9,041 nt of DNA from an uncultured bacterium (GTDB lineage Bacteria; Cyanobacteriota; Vampirovibrionia; Gastranaerophilales; Gastranaerophilaceae): NCBI GenBank assembly GCA_900547585.1, contig URHD01000075.1:1-9041 (forward strand), given 5' to 3'. Position numbers and translations under genes: made by a program. This document shows positions 1 to 6,205 of this stretch, piece after piece. The notes under the pieces were generated by a model, which saw only the letters and a program-made list of their open reading frames with translations, had not been told where the DNA came from and searched no databases. Positions within the stretch are counted from its first letter, which is position 1; each line of letters opens with the position of its first letter.

Positions 1-31
1 AATGTCATATTTGATGAGAGGTAAGAATCGA

Positions 32-538
32 CTAAGGCGACACTAGATTAGATTTTTCGGGATTTTCAGCTTCTTTTTTTGCTTCGTGAAGTTTATCTGA
101 TTCTTCGGCGGTTCTGTTCAGGTATTCGGGGAATTTTTCACCCTCCAAATCGCTGTGTATAAACCTTTTTTCAGATTCTTTCATAAAATTATCAGCGAGT
201 TTGCAGATTTTTGTCTTGTAGTCAAGGAGGGCAGTTGCCGCAAAACTGATGATTCCCATAAAAATCCCTGTGGCAGCAGCTTTCCCGGGGAAAAATTTGC
301 CCCGTTTTATCCCGTCATATAATAATTGTGCACACAAACCTGCTCCACCGACAGCTCCGGCAGTGAACGAGGCATCTTTAATAAGTTCTTTTTCTGCTTC
401 GCGGGCTTCTTTTACATATTTATCAACCGCTTCGGGGGTATTTATGAATTTTCTTACAGATCTTGTTCTCGGGTCGAGAAGATCAATAGTTTTAACAGGC
501 GCTCCTGATGCGCTGACTGAAGTAACGCTGTTTTCCAT
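32..538 (-). CDS. Small predicted membrane protein with two transmembrane segments, function unknown
   Basis: A 168-aa protein that I do not recognise. Residues 1-56 are polar, with a Lys/Glu-rich helix at about 36-55. Two hydrophobic stretches follow, at about 57-74 (small residues, Gly/Ala-rich) and about 87-106 (the GIFMGIISFAATALL region), joined by a short basic loop (KRGKFFPGK). The last 60 residues are highly charged and probably helical. There is no signal peptide, and no catalytic motif is visible. This suggests a helical hairpin in the membrane with both termini on the same side, probably cytoplasmic. The ATG start is supported by an AAGGAG Shine-Dalgarno 9 nt upstream. The gene ends with TAG near the window edge. 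It lies 78 bp after the pentapeptide-repeat gene on the same strand and may be read through from it, or it may use its own weak -10 (TATTAT at 560-565). The gene call is fairly secure; the function is unknown. Confidence 0.72.
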   Translation of the reverse strand: MENSVTSVSASGAPVKTIDLLDPRTRSVRKFINTPEAVDKYVKEAREAEKELIKDASFTAGAVGGAGLCAQLLYDGIKRGKFFPGKAAATGIFMGIISFAATALLDYKTKICKLADNFMKESEKRFIHSDLEGEKFPEYLNRTAEESDKLHEAKKEAENPEKSNLVSP

Positions 539-544
539 ATCTCA

Positions 545-576
545 ATGCTCCTTTTTGATATAATAAACCGGAGCAT
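545..576 (-). promoter_or_regulatory. Inverted repeat covering the ribosome binding site of the two-TM protein gene
   Basis: The arms at 545-551 (atgctcc) and 570-576 (ggagcat) are perfectly complementary (7 bp) and are separated by an 18-nt AT-rich loop. In minus-strand RNA the downstream arm contains GGAG of the Shine-Dalgarno (AAGGAG, complement of 548-553). A transcript that starts upstream, for example read-through from the pentapeptide gene, could therefore fold and mask the site. The loop also carries a -10-like TATTAT (560-565). If that is the real promoter, the RNA would begin after the upstream arm and stay open. Regulation is inferred; the inverted repeat itself is seen directly. 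Confidence 0.4.
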
Positions 577-616
577 GGGATTTTTTGATACCTTTGCGGC
601 TAAATTTTAATATAAA

Positions 617-1147
617 TTAATAATCAGAAATGTTTGCGTCATCGTCGTCTTCGAGCGAGGACAAATCTCTTGTGCTCGACGTATCGAACTCATCAGGGAG
701 CAAATCCGAATCAGGGAAAACGGTTGATTCGTCGAATCTTGTAGCGTTGAGGTTTTCAGAAGCCGAAAAATCAGAGCCGGAAAGGTCACTTTCGATGAGG
801 ATTGCGCCCGCCATGTCCGCGTCGGTGAAATTGCAATAACTTACTGCTGCATAGCTGTAATCAGTACCGTTCAGCAGCGATTCCGAGAAGTCGCATTCCA
901 CGAGATTGCTCCTTGTAAAGTCACATGAGGTCAAATCGCAGTTTATGAATTTGCATTCTGTTAAATGAGCTTCACTGAAAGAGCTTCCGGATAAATCACT
1001 GTTTGTGAAATCAATTTCGGCGAGATTTGTGCCTGAAAAGTCCATTTCGCTCAAATCCAGCTCTCCCATTACTTTTCTGTAGTCGTTAAATTCAGCAGGA
1101 TTGTTGATTATCAAATCATATAAGTCTTCTTTTGTGTATTCAGGCAT
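617..1147 (-). CDS. Pentapeptide-repeat protein with acidic tail
   Basis: A 176-aa protein. After a helical N-terminal segment (about 1-28), residues about 30-140 are pentapeptide repeats with the usual spacing of a central Leu/Phe every five residues (for example LSEMDFSGTNLAEIDFTNSD). This pattern predicts a right-handed quadrilateral beta-helix. Several turns carry Cys (TECKF, NCDLTSCDF, VECDF). The C-terminal 35 residues are Ser/Asp-rich, with a DDDD run and no repeats, so probably disordered. I chose the ATG at 1147 rather than an in-frame TTG at 1168. The ATG has AAGGAG 6-7 nt upstream, whereas the TTG lies inside the preceding gene without such a site. The Shine-Dalgarno overlaps the response regulator stop codon, so the two genes are almost certainly one operon. 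Pentapeptide proteins range from DNA-gyrase mimics to scaffold modules, and nothing here decides the role. Confidence 0.87.
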   Translation of the reverse strand: MPEYTKEDLYDLIINNPAEFNDYRKVMGELDLSEMDFSGTNLAEIDFTNSDLSGSSFSEAHLTECKFINCDLTSCDFTRSNLVECDFSESLLNGTDYSYAAVSYCNFTDADMAGAILIESDLSGSDFSASENLNATRFDESTVFPDSDLLPDEFDTSSTRDLSSLEDDDDANISDY

Positions 1148-1153
1148 TTTTTT

Positions 1154-1159
1154 CTCCTT
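1154..1159 (-). promoter_or_regulatory. Shine-Dalgarno AAGGAG deciding the pentapeptide-protein start
   Basis: The complement of ctcctt reads AAGGAG and shares bases with the TAA stop (1158-1160) of the response regulator, giving TAAGGAG. It lies 6 nt before the ATG at 1147. This fixes the start and points to re-initiation by the same ribosomes (translational coupling). Confidence 0.75.
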
Positions 1160-1793
1160 AGTCTTCAATAATTCTCATCTGCATTGCCAGAAGTACCGCC
1201 TGGGTTCTGTTTGAAACTTTAAGTTTTTTGAAAATGCTGTTTAAATGCGTTTTTACGGTAACTTCGCGGACAAACAGGCTGTCAGCTATCTGCTGGTTGC
1301 TTGCACCCTGCGATACAAGCTTTAAAACTTCTTTTTCACGTGCTGTGAGCGGCTCTACAGTGCCTTCCTGGGTAAATTTCAGGTCAACAGCGGGCGCTTT
1401 TTTCTCTTCTTTTTGCCAGTTTGAGCGTCTTAAAAGCGCTTCGATTCTGGCGAGCAGGTTGGGCAGGATAAACGGTTTTACAATATAATCATCCGCACCG
1501 AATTTCAGCCCTGAAATCTCTTTTTGTTCCTCATTCAGCGCCGTAATCATTATAATCGGAATAGAGGAGTATTTTTTGTTAATTCTGATTGCTTTGAGGG
1601 TTTCCCAGCCGTCCATGTTCGGCATCATGACATCAAGAAGCACCAAATCGTATTTTGATGAGTCAACAGAGAGCTTTTTCAGCCCCTGCAACCCGTCCAG
1701 CGCAACATCGACCTCGTAGCCATACAGCGGCAATGCGTCTGCAAGGTACTTGGGGTTGTCATCTATTATTAGAATGTTTGCTAATGACGGCAT
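1158..1793 (-). CDS. NarL/FixJ-type response regulator (receiver + LuxR helix-turn-helix)
   Basis: A 211-aa two-domain response regulator and DNA-binding transcription factor. The receiver domain (about 5-122) has the acidic pair D11/D12, the phospho-acceptor D54 in VLLDVMMP, the switch Thr84 in IMITA, and Lys106 in VKPF, so it looks fully phosphorylatable. A linker of about 25 residues leads to a LuxR/GerE helix-turn-helix (about 147-205), starting PLTAREKEVLKLVSQG with recognition helix VREVTVKTHLNSIFKKL. The closest resemblance I recall is to cyanobacterial and plastid Ycf29-like regulators. No sensor kinase is in the window, so it is an orphan here. The ATG has AGGA 7 nt upstream and a good promoter at 1824-1852. 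It probably heads an operon with the pentapeptide-repeat gene, whose ribosome site overlaps its stop. The targets cannot be read from this sequence. Confidence 0.93.
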   Translation of the reverse strand: MPSLANILIIDDNPKYLADALPLYGYEVDVALDGLQGLKKLSVDSSKYDLVLLDVMMPNMDGWETLKAIRINKKYSSIPIIMITALNEEQKEISGLKFGADDYIVKPFILPNLLARIEALLRRSNWQKEEKKAPAVDLKFTQEGTVEPLTAREKEVLKLVSQGASNQQIADSLFVREVTVKTHLNSIFKKLKVSNRTQAVLLAMQMRIIED

Positions 1794-1823
1794 AAATAAT
1801 TCCTGTTTCCAATTATAAATGTA

Positions 1824-1852
1824 ATTTTAATCTATAATCCTTTTTTTATCAA
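1824..1852 (-). promoter_or_regulatory. Sigma-70-like promoter for the response regulator operon
   Basis: On the minus strand, TTGATA (1847-1852) and TAAAAT (1824-1829) are separated by exactly 17 nt. Both hexamers are one substitution from consensus. The start of transcription would fall near 1817, giving a leader of about 24 nt that includes the AGGA ribosome site. A second -10-like TATAAT (1812-1817) lies closer to the gene but lacks a good -35. The whole 92-bp gap after prmC (1794-1885) is AT-rich, and I see no convincing terminator hairpin in it. Confidence 0.55.
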
Positions 1853-1885
1853 ACATTTGTACGGTTTTTTCATACATTTGAAGTA

Positions 1886-2716
1886 TTAAGGGTATTTTGC
1901 CGTGATTACGCGTTCAATTCCGCTTAAATCTTTGTAAATTTCAATATCTATGAAGCCGTTAGCATTAAACAGCCTGCTGACGTCATCAAATTGACCGATT
2001 CCGAGTTCAAAGGCAATTGAACCGCCGTTGTTCAGATGAGATGGGGCGATTTTAATGATTTTTTCGTAGAATTCAAGCCCTTTTTCATCCTCTGTAAAGA
2101 GCGCTGCTGCGGGGTCAAAATCTCTTACTTCGATTTGCAGATTTTCTTTTTCCGAAAGCGGGATGTAGGGCGGATTTGAGACAATCAGGTCGAATTTTTC
2201 CTGAATATTGGAAAAAAGATTTGATTTTCTGAAAAGAGCCCTGTTCATAAGCCCCATTCCCATTGCGTTATCGAGCGCGCACCTCAATGCGCCGGTTGAA
2301 ATATCGACACCCAGCACCTGCGCGTCAGAATCAAGCGCAATCAGGCAGGCGATGCATCCTGAGCCCGTTCCGATGTCGAGAACCTGCTTGTAGTTGTATT
2401 TTTTTATTAATTTCAGCGATTTTTGCACGAGCAGCTCGGTTTCGGGGCGGGGAATGAGCGTATTTTCGTTCACTTTGAATTTTTTGCCCCCGAAGAAAGC
2501 ACATCCGAGAAGCTGGGCGAGCGGGCGATGGGTTTTTATTCGCTCGTTGATGGTATTTTCGATTTTTTCACAGTCAAAATCGTTTATTTGTGCACCTTTG
2601 AGTAAATCGGTGCGCGAATATCCGGTTAGTGCCTCAATTGCAAAATCTACTTCCGCAGCTGCTTCATTTTCTTCAAATCCGGCGTTTTTATAGTGGTTAA
2701 TCCATTGTCTTCGCAT
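1886..2716 (-). CDS. prmC: Peptide chain release factor glutamine methyltransferase PrmC
   Basis: A 276-aa S-adenosylmethionine-dependent methyltransferase that modifies the Gln of the GGQ motif in release factors RF1 and RF2, promoting efficient termination; cytoplasmic. The N-terminal helical domain (about 1-75) is followed by the family signature LIPRPETE (87-94). The SAM-binding loop is LDIGTGSGCI (113-122), the acidic strand end is VLGVDIS (134-140), and the catalytic NPPYIP (181-186) holds the substrate Gln. Length is normal for the family. The ATG has AGAGGA 5-6 nt upstream. The start lies 20 bp inside the end of the preceding PTxKQ-motif gene, so the two are co-transcribed and probably coupled. 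In many bacteria prmC follows prfA, but no prfA is present here. HemK is an older name for the same family. Confidence 0.95.
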   Translation of the reverse strand: MRRQWINHYKNAGFEENEAAAEVDFAIEALTGYSRTDLLKGAQINDFDCEKIENTINERIKTHRPLAQLLGCAFFGGKKFKVNENTLIPRPETELLVQKSLKLIKKYNYKQVLDIGTGSGCIACLIALDSDAQVLGVDISTGALRCALDNAMGMGLMNRALFRKSNLFSNIQEKFDLIVSNPPYIPLSEKENLQIEVRDFDPAAALFTEDEKGLEFYEKIIKIAPSHLNNGGSIAFELGIGQFDDVSRLFNANGFIDIEIYKDLSGIERVITAKYP

Positions 2717-3197
2717 CTGATTCCTCTAAAATTTCACTAATCATCTCTTTCAAATCAAGCCTTGAAAGTCCGTTTGTTTCTTTTGGGGCGATTTTATGCT
2801 GTTTGCAGAGTTTTTCATAATAAAAAAGCTGTTTTTTTGTCGGAGGTTGTTTTGACATGATGAAATTCTGCTGTTTTTTTCTTTGTTCTTTCATCAGGGC
2901 TTTTTGCTTTTCCAGAAAGGGTTTTTGGGCTTCTTTCATGTCGAGGTCTTTTTTTATTGCCAGTATGTATTTTTCGATTTCTTTCAAAAACGATTCTTTT
3001 TCAAATTCCTCAATAATCCACTCAAAATGCGGATTTTTTTGTTCAAAATAGTAGGTTTCGTCCTCAACAAACAGGTCGATTATCTCAAGGGCTGATTTAT
3101 TGTTGTGTTTTTTCGTAAAACTTTTGAGAAAGCTCATTAAAGACGCTTTCTGGTTTTTTGTCAGGTTCAAAAAAAGGGTATTTTTAATGTTGTACAT
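2697..3197 (-). CDS. Lysine-rich protein with C-terminal PTxKQ-type helical motif, function unknown
   Basis: A 166-aa, strongly charged protein. Residues 1-75 are mixed helical and include an aromatic acidic stretch (YYFEQKNPHFEW). Residues about 84-112 form a basic Gln/Lys helix, possibly coiled coil. Residues about 118-158 match a short motif that I recall from many phage and plasmid proteins: PPTKKQLFYYEKLCKQHKI, then LSRLDLKEMISEIL. This is the pattern PTxKQ..Y...LC...GI...LSK.EAS..I..L, of unknown or possibly nucleic-acid-related role. Neither ATG 3197 nor the in-frame ATG 3137 has a clear Shine-Dalgarno. I kept 3197 because it sits 12 nt after the stop of the small upstream gene, which fits coupling. 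The 3' end overlaps prmC by 20 bp. The function is not established. Confidence 0.75.
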   Translation of the reverse strand: MYNIKNTLFLNLTKNQKASLMSFLKSFTKKHNNKSALEIIDLFVEDETYYFEQKNPHFEWIIEEFEKESFLKEIEKYILAIKKDLDMKEAQKPFLEKQKALMKEQRKKQQNFIMSKQPPTKKQLFYYEKLCKQHKIAPKETNGLSRLDLKEMISEILEESDAKTMD

Positions 3198-3209
3198 TGC
3201 TGATTACAT

Positions 3210-3383
3210 TTATTTAAGCAAATCGCCGATATCAAATTTGTTCTTGAGTTTTTGGTTTGTAAACTGCGCAAGCTGTTTCAAAATCGGGTTTGTGGCATTA
3301 TTTTTAACCTGCTTTTTCTCAGCTGGCTCCTGTTTTTCCTTAGTTTCTTCAAGAACTTTTGTTATGTCGATGATTTTCTCCAT
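3210..3383 (-). CDS. 57-aa lysine/glutamate-rich small protein
   Basis: ATG at 3381-3383 to TAA at 3210-3212 encodes 57 residues. It begins MEKIIDITKVLEE, has a charged middle (KEKQEPAEKKQ), and ends in a motif-like helix (NPILKQLAQFTNQKL) followed by FDIGDLLK. It has no Cys, no signal peptide and no membrane segment, and I do not recognise a family. It is followed after 12 nt by the PTxKQ-motif gene on the same strand, and the three genes ending with prmC look like one operon. There is no Shine-Dalgarno. Instead TAAAAT (3390-3395) ends exactly 6 nt before the ATG, which suggests a leaderless message. Support is the balanced, codon-like composition and the tight spacing; a chance ORF of this length cannot be excluded. 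Confidence 0.5.
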   Translation of the reverse strand: MEKIIDITKVLEETKEKQEPAEKKQVKNNATNPILKQLAQFTNQKLKNKFDIGDLLK

Positions 3384-3578
3384 GTAATTATTTTAACCCA
3401 TTTTTGAGATGTTTGCTATATTAAATAAAAACAAAAAATGCAAAAAAGTTGACAAGGTGCGCTATATTATTCAACTATCAATGCAAAAAGCATTTTCGAC
3501 GCCTATGAGCGAAGCGAATCGAGCTGGAAAAATAAATTCAAGACACTTTTGCGCTTTCTCTTACGACAGGGTCGGGTT
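3384..3578. other. Intergenic spacer between the radical SAM gene and the 57-aa gene
   Basis: This spacer of about 195 bp has an AT-rich half (3384-3475) with poly-A/T tracts, which is likely promoter territory for the minus-strand operon to its left. The other half is richer in GC (3495-3575). I see a short hairpin AATGC-aaaaa-GCATT (3481-3495), and CGAC-agg-GTCG (3564-3574) followed by a T-rich tail on the plus strand. The latter is too short to call a terminator, and no plus-strand gene leads into it. A TTGACA at 3449-3454 (plus strand) lacks a partner -10 at the right distance. No RNA gene is recognised. Confidence 0.5.
3390..3395 (-). promoter_or_regulatory. Possible -10 element of a leaderless transcript for the 57-aa gene
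   Basis: On the minus strand TAAAAT is followed by AATTAC and then ATG, so transcription would begin at or next to the A of the start codon. The -35 region at 17 nt spacing (TAGCAA) is poor. An alternative, TTGCAT-N17-TATAGC further upstream, would give a leader of about 30 nt but still no ribosome site. The interpretation rests on the absence of a Shine-Dalgarno and on the same spacing being seen before the YjbR-family gene. Confidence 0.33.
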
Positions 3579-5177
3579 TTATTTTAACAACCTTTGATTT
3601 TCCCTGATAAGCGCGTCAGCTCCGGGCATTGTTTTTATAAAATCCCAGGGAAGTCCGCGTTCAAAAGGGATTGCGCTTATTGCAAAATCATCTGAAGCCG
3701 GCAGCTGGCGTTTTTGGCGCATTTTTTTGTACGCCTGCTTGAACGCGCCAAGATTTCCGCCATCATTGTAAACTTCAATGAGATATTTGCACAATCTCCT
3801 GTCCCCGCGTGATAAAAGCGCCTGATAATAATCCCAGTTCACGCTTGAACAGCGGATTTTAATGCCGAGCTGGTGAAAATGTTTTTTTAAATAATTATAT
3901 TTTTTCTCAAGACTTTTGGCGCTTTCTCTTTCGCAAAACTGGAACGGGGTGTGGGCTTTTGGAACAAAAGTCGCAAATGAGTATGTAAAATCAAAGTTTT
4001 TAAAGTTTTTTTTCAGCTTTTTCGCCAAATCAACCAGTTCTTTTATATCCTCCATTGTTTCTGTCGGATGGCCGATCATAGCGTAGATTTTAAAGCCTGT
4101 GAGCCCGTTTTCGGATGCGATTTTGACCGCGTTGAAAATTTCTTCTTCGGAAAGGTTTTTGTTTATGACTTTTCTTAGCCTTTCAGAGCCCGCTTCTATC
4201 GCAATCGTTGAATGTCTTTGACCGCAGGCAACAAGCGTCTTGATTATTAACGGCGTAATTGTGTCAGCGCGCAAAGATGAAACAGACATCTCAAGCCCGG
4301 GAATTTCTTCTTTCTTTTTCAAAATGTATTCACAAATTTTCTCAAAATCCGGATGTGCCGAAATCAATGCGCCCAGAAGCGCAATTTTTTTTGTATGTTG
4401 AAGCCCGAAGTCTATTGATTTCACAATTTCATCAAAAGAAACAAAGCGTGTGGGCAAATTCAGATACGAAGCGAGGCAAAAACCGCACCTTTGCGAGCAG
4501 CCGCGTGCGATTTCTATTATAAATGTGTCTGAAAAGTAGCTTTTTTCGCTGATAATCGGGGTCGTAATGCAGCCGCCTAAATCTGCAGAAATTTTTTGCA
4601 CTTTGAGTGGTTTTCCCTCCATCGTTACGGTGCGGGTATTTTCGTCGTATTCAGTCAATGAGGGCACATAAATCCCCTCAACTTTTGAAAGAAGTTTGAG
4701 AATTTCGGCTTTTGGCAGGTTTTGGTTCTTTTTGACTACATCAACAACCGTTGTATCCATAAATTCTGCGTCACCGACAATTATAAAATCAAAAAACTCG
4801 CAAAACGGCTCCGGATTAGCCGTAAGCACCGGCCCGCCAGCAAAAATCAGCGGAAAATTCTCATCTCTGTCTTTTGCAAGGAAGGGAATCCCAAATCGCT
4901 CAAAAATCTTGAACATTCCGAGAAAATCAATCTCAAATGAGAACGAAAAACACATCAAATCCACGTCTGAGAGCGGAATCTGCGTGGTTTTTGTGTCCGT
5001 GAAAATTCTCTCTACATAATAGTCGGGGCGACTGTCGAGGCGTTTGAAAATCGATAAATATCCCAGAGATGACATCCCGAACGAATAAATTGCAGGAAAT
5101 GCCGCCCAGATATTGATTTCCGGTGCCCTGCCGGCCGGTCTGTCATATAAAAAAAGTTCGTCAGGTGTTTGTATCAA
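3579..5177 (-). CDS. Radical SAM protein with N-terminal B12-binding-like domain
   Basis: A 532-aa iron-sulfur enzyme. Residues about 20-160 form a cobalamin-binding-like fold (AAFPAIYSFGMSSLGYLSIF, VDLMCFSFSF, IFAGGP at 111-116, IIVGDAE). The radical SAM core (about 215-420) carries the cluster motif C227-x3-C231-x2-C234 (RGCSQRCGFC) and a SAM-ribose motif IEAGSERLR (327-335). The DxHxxG motif that ligates cobalt in true B12 proteins is not seen, so B12 use is doubtful. The layout resembles the uncharacterised radical SAM group near TIGR03960, and the substrate is unknown. The start is TTG, supported by GAGGA 9 nt upstream. It overlaps the stop of the permease gene as TTGA, implying coupling; the next in-frame ATG (residue 35) would cut into the fold. 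The C-terminal 110 residues are basic, with no motif that I know. Confidence 0.88.
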   Translation of the reverse strand: MIQTPDELFLYDRPAGRAPEINIWAAFPAIYSFGMSSLGYLSIFKRLDSRPDYYVERIFTDTKTTQIPLSDVDLMCFSFSFEIDFLGMFKIFERFGIPFLAKDRDENFPLIFAGGPVLTANPEPFCEFFDFIIVGDAEFMDTTVVDVVKKNQNLPKAEILKLLSKVEGIYVPSLTEYDENTRTVTMEGKPLKVQKISADLGGCITTPIISEKSYFSDTFIIEIARGCSQRCGFCLASYLNLPTRFVSFDEIVKSIDFGLQHTKKIALLGALISAHPDFEKICEYILKKKEEIPGLEMSVSSLRADTITPLIIKTLVACGQRHSTIAIEAGSERLRKVINKNLSEEEIFNAVKIASENGLTGFKIYAMIGHPTETMEDIKELVDLAKKLKKNFKNFDFTYSFATFVPKAHTPFQFCERESAKSLEKKYNYLKKHFHQLGIKIRCSSVNWDYYQALLSRGDRRLCKYLIEVYNDGGNLGAFKQAYKKMRQKRQLPASDDFAISAIPFERGLPWDFIKTMPGADALIRENQRLLK

Positions 5178-6205
5178 TTTTTGCCGTCCTCGTTCATGAT
5201 TTTTACATAAATTTCGTCAAAAAGCGTAACAATTACTGCTGCAATCGCCGGAGCAAAGACTACACCTATTACACCGATTAATTTTGCGGCAAGAACGAAT
5301 GAAAATATAACGATTAGCGGGTGCAAATCCATATATTTTGAGAAAAAGTAGGGTTTAGCCCAGTTATTTTCGATGAATTGGGCAAGAAGCAAAACACCGA
5401 TAGCAAGAGCAGCAATCACAGGCCCGTGAGAGATTGCTACGAGCAAAATTACCACACCTGAAATCACCGGCCCTACCACAGGCACCAAATCCATAACCGC
5501 AGAAATGAATCCGAGGAAAACAGCATAATTTACGTGTAAAATCGCAAGCCCGACAGCCACACAAACTCCGACCTGCGTGATGGAAAGGAATTGTGCACTC
5601 ACATATCCTCCGACTTTTTGTTCAAGATCGTCAATAATTCTTGATGCGTCATCCCTAAGTGAAGCCGGAAACAGGCGCAGAGTAGAGTTTTTGATTCTTT
5701 CTCTGTCGTTTGTAAAGAAAAATACTATAATCGCCACTGTGACAAGAATAGTGATGACGCCCAGCGCACCGACGGTGAAATTTATTGATTTATCAATGAT
5801 TTCCTGGGCAATTTGTCCGGAATTCGCAAGTCCGGCATCAAGGTTAAAAAGCTGGGAAAGGCTTTGTTTGCCTATTTTTACAGAATCAAGATACATCTGG
5901 ATGTTATCAATTTGTCCGGGGAGCTGGGTTATGAATTCTTTGATTTCTCTGACGGCCATAACGATTATCGGAATGAATAAGCCAAGTGTCGCCGCAATAA
6001 CCACAGTGAGCATAATGGAGGTGGCGAGTGTTCTCGACATTTTTTCCGAGAGTTTGTTTACAACAGGGTTAATTGCGCAGGAAATTACGTAACCGACAAA
6101 GAGCAAAAGCGCTATATCGGGCATTTTTACAATACAAAAAATAATAAAAAGAATTAAAAGCACAAAACTTATGTTTTTTGCAGTAAAGCTATTTTTAAAA
6201 TCCAT
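5174..6205 (-). CDS. AI-2E family (PerM/YdiK/TqsA-like) membrane permease
   Basis: A 343-aa polytopic inner-membrane protein. Hydrophobic segments lie at about 12-27, 30-47, 60-84, 142-165, 203-224, 228-258, 261-278 and 297-328. A soluble region at about 85-138 lies between the third and fourth. Family signatures are MDLVPVVGPVISG (238-250, equivalent to the DLIPYIGP motif), ENNWAKPYFFSK and LHPLIVIFSFVLAAKLIGVIGVVFAPAIAAV (the first and last in separate helices). Characterised members export the quorum signal AI-2 (TqsA) or act as Na+/H+ or other efflux carriers, so the substrate here cannot be named. The ATG has AAAGAGG 6 nt upstream. The gene is the first of a pair with the radical SAM gene, with the stop and start overlapping by 3 bp. 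It faces away from hisS across a 120-bp spacer. Confidence 0.92.
   Translation of the reverse strand: MDFKNSFTAKNISFVLLILFIIFCIVKMPDIALLLFVGYVISCAINPVVNKLSEKMSRTLATSIMLTVVIAATLGLFIPIIVMAVREIKEFITQLPGQIDNIQMYLDSVKIGKQSLSQLFNLDAGLANSGQIAQEIIDKSINFTVGALGVITILVTVAIIVFFFTNDRERIKNSTLRLFPASLRDDASRIIDDLEQKVGGYVSAQFLSITQVGVCVAVGLAILHVNYAVFLGFISAVMDLVPVVGPVISGVVILLVAISHGPVIAALAIGVLLLAQFIENNWAKPYFFSKYMDLHPLIVIFSFVLAAKLIGVIGVVFAPAIAAVIVTLFDEIYVKIMNEDGKN

Noticed and set aside
630..839. Plus-strand 69-aa open reading frame rich in Ser/Glu
   Set aside because: It is antisense to the pentapeptide-repeat gene and its composition merely mirrors the repeats; no ribosome site.
1148..1168. TTG start at 1168 for the pentapeptide-repeat protein
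   Set aside because: It would begin inside the response regulator gene without a ribosome site, while ATG 1147 has AAGGAG at the right distance.
3449..3477. Plus-strand promoter with perfect TTGACA at 3449-3454
   Set aside because: The TATATT that follows is only 8 nt away, the 17-nt position reads CAACTA, and no plausible plus-strand gene lies downstream.
3564..3586. Terminator CGAC-agg-GTCG followed by GGTTTTATTTT
   Set aside because: The 4-bp stem is too weak, and the T-rich side is on the plus strand, where no gene ends.
3409..3597. 62-aa plus-strand open reading frame in the spacer
   Set aside because: It lacks a ribosome site, has low-complexity Lys-rich start codons from poly-A, and runs into the end of the radical SAM gene on the other strand. 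Best seen as chance.
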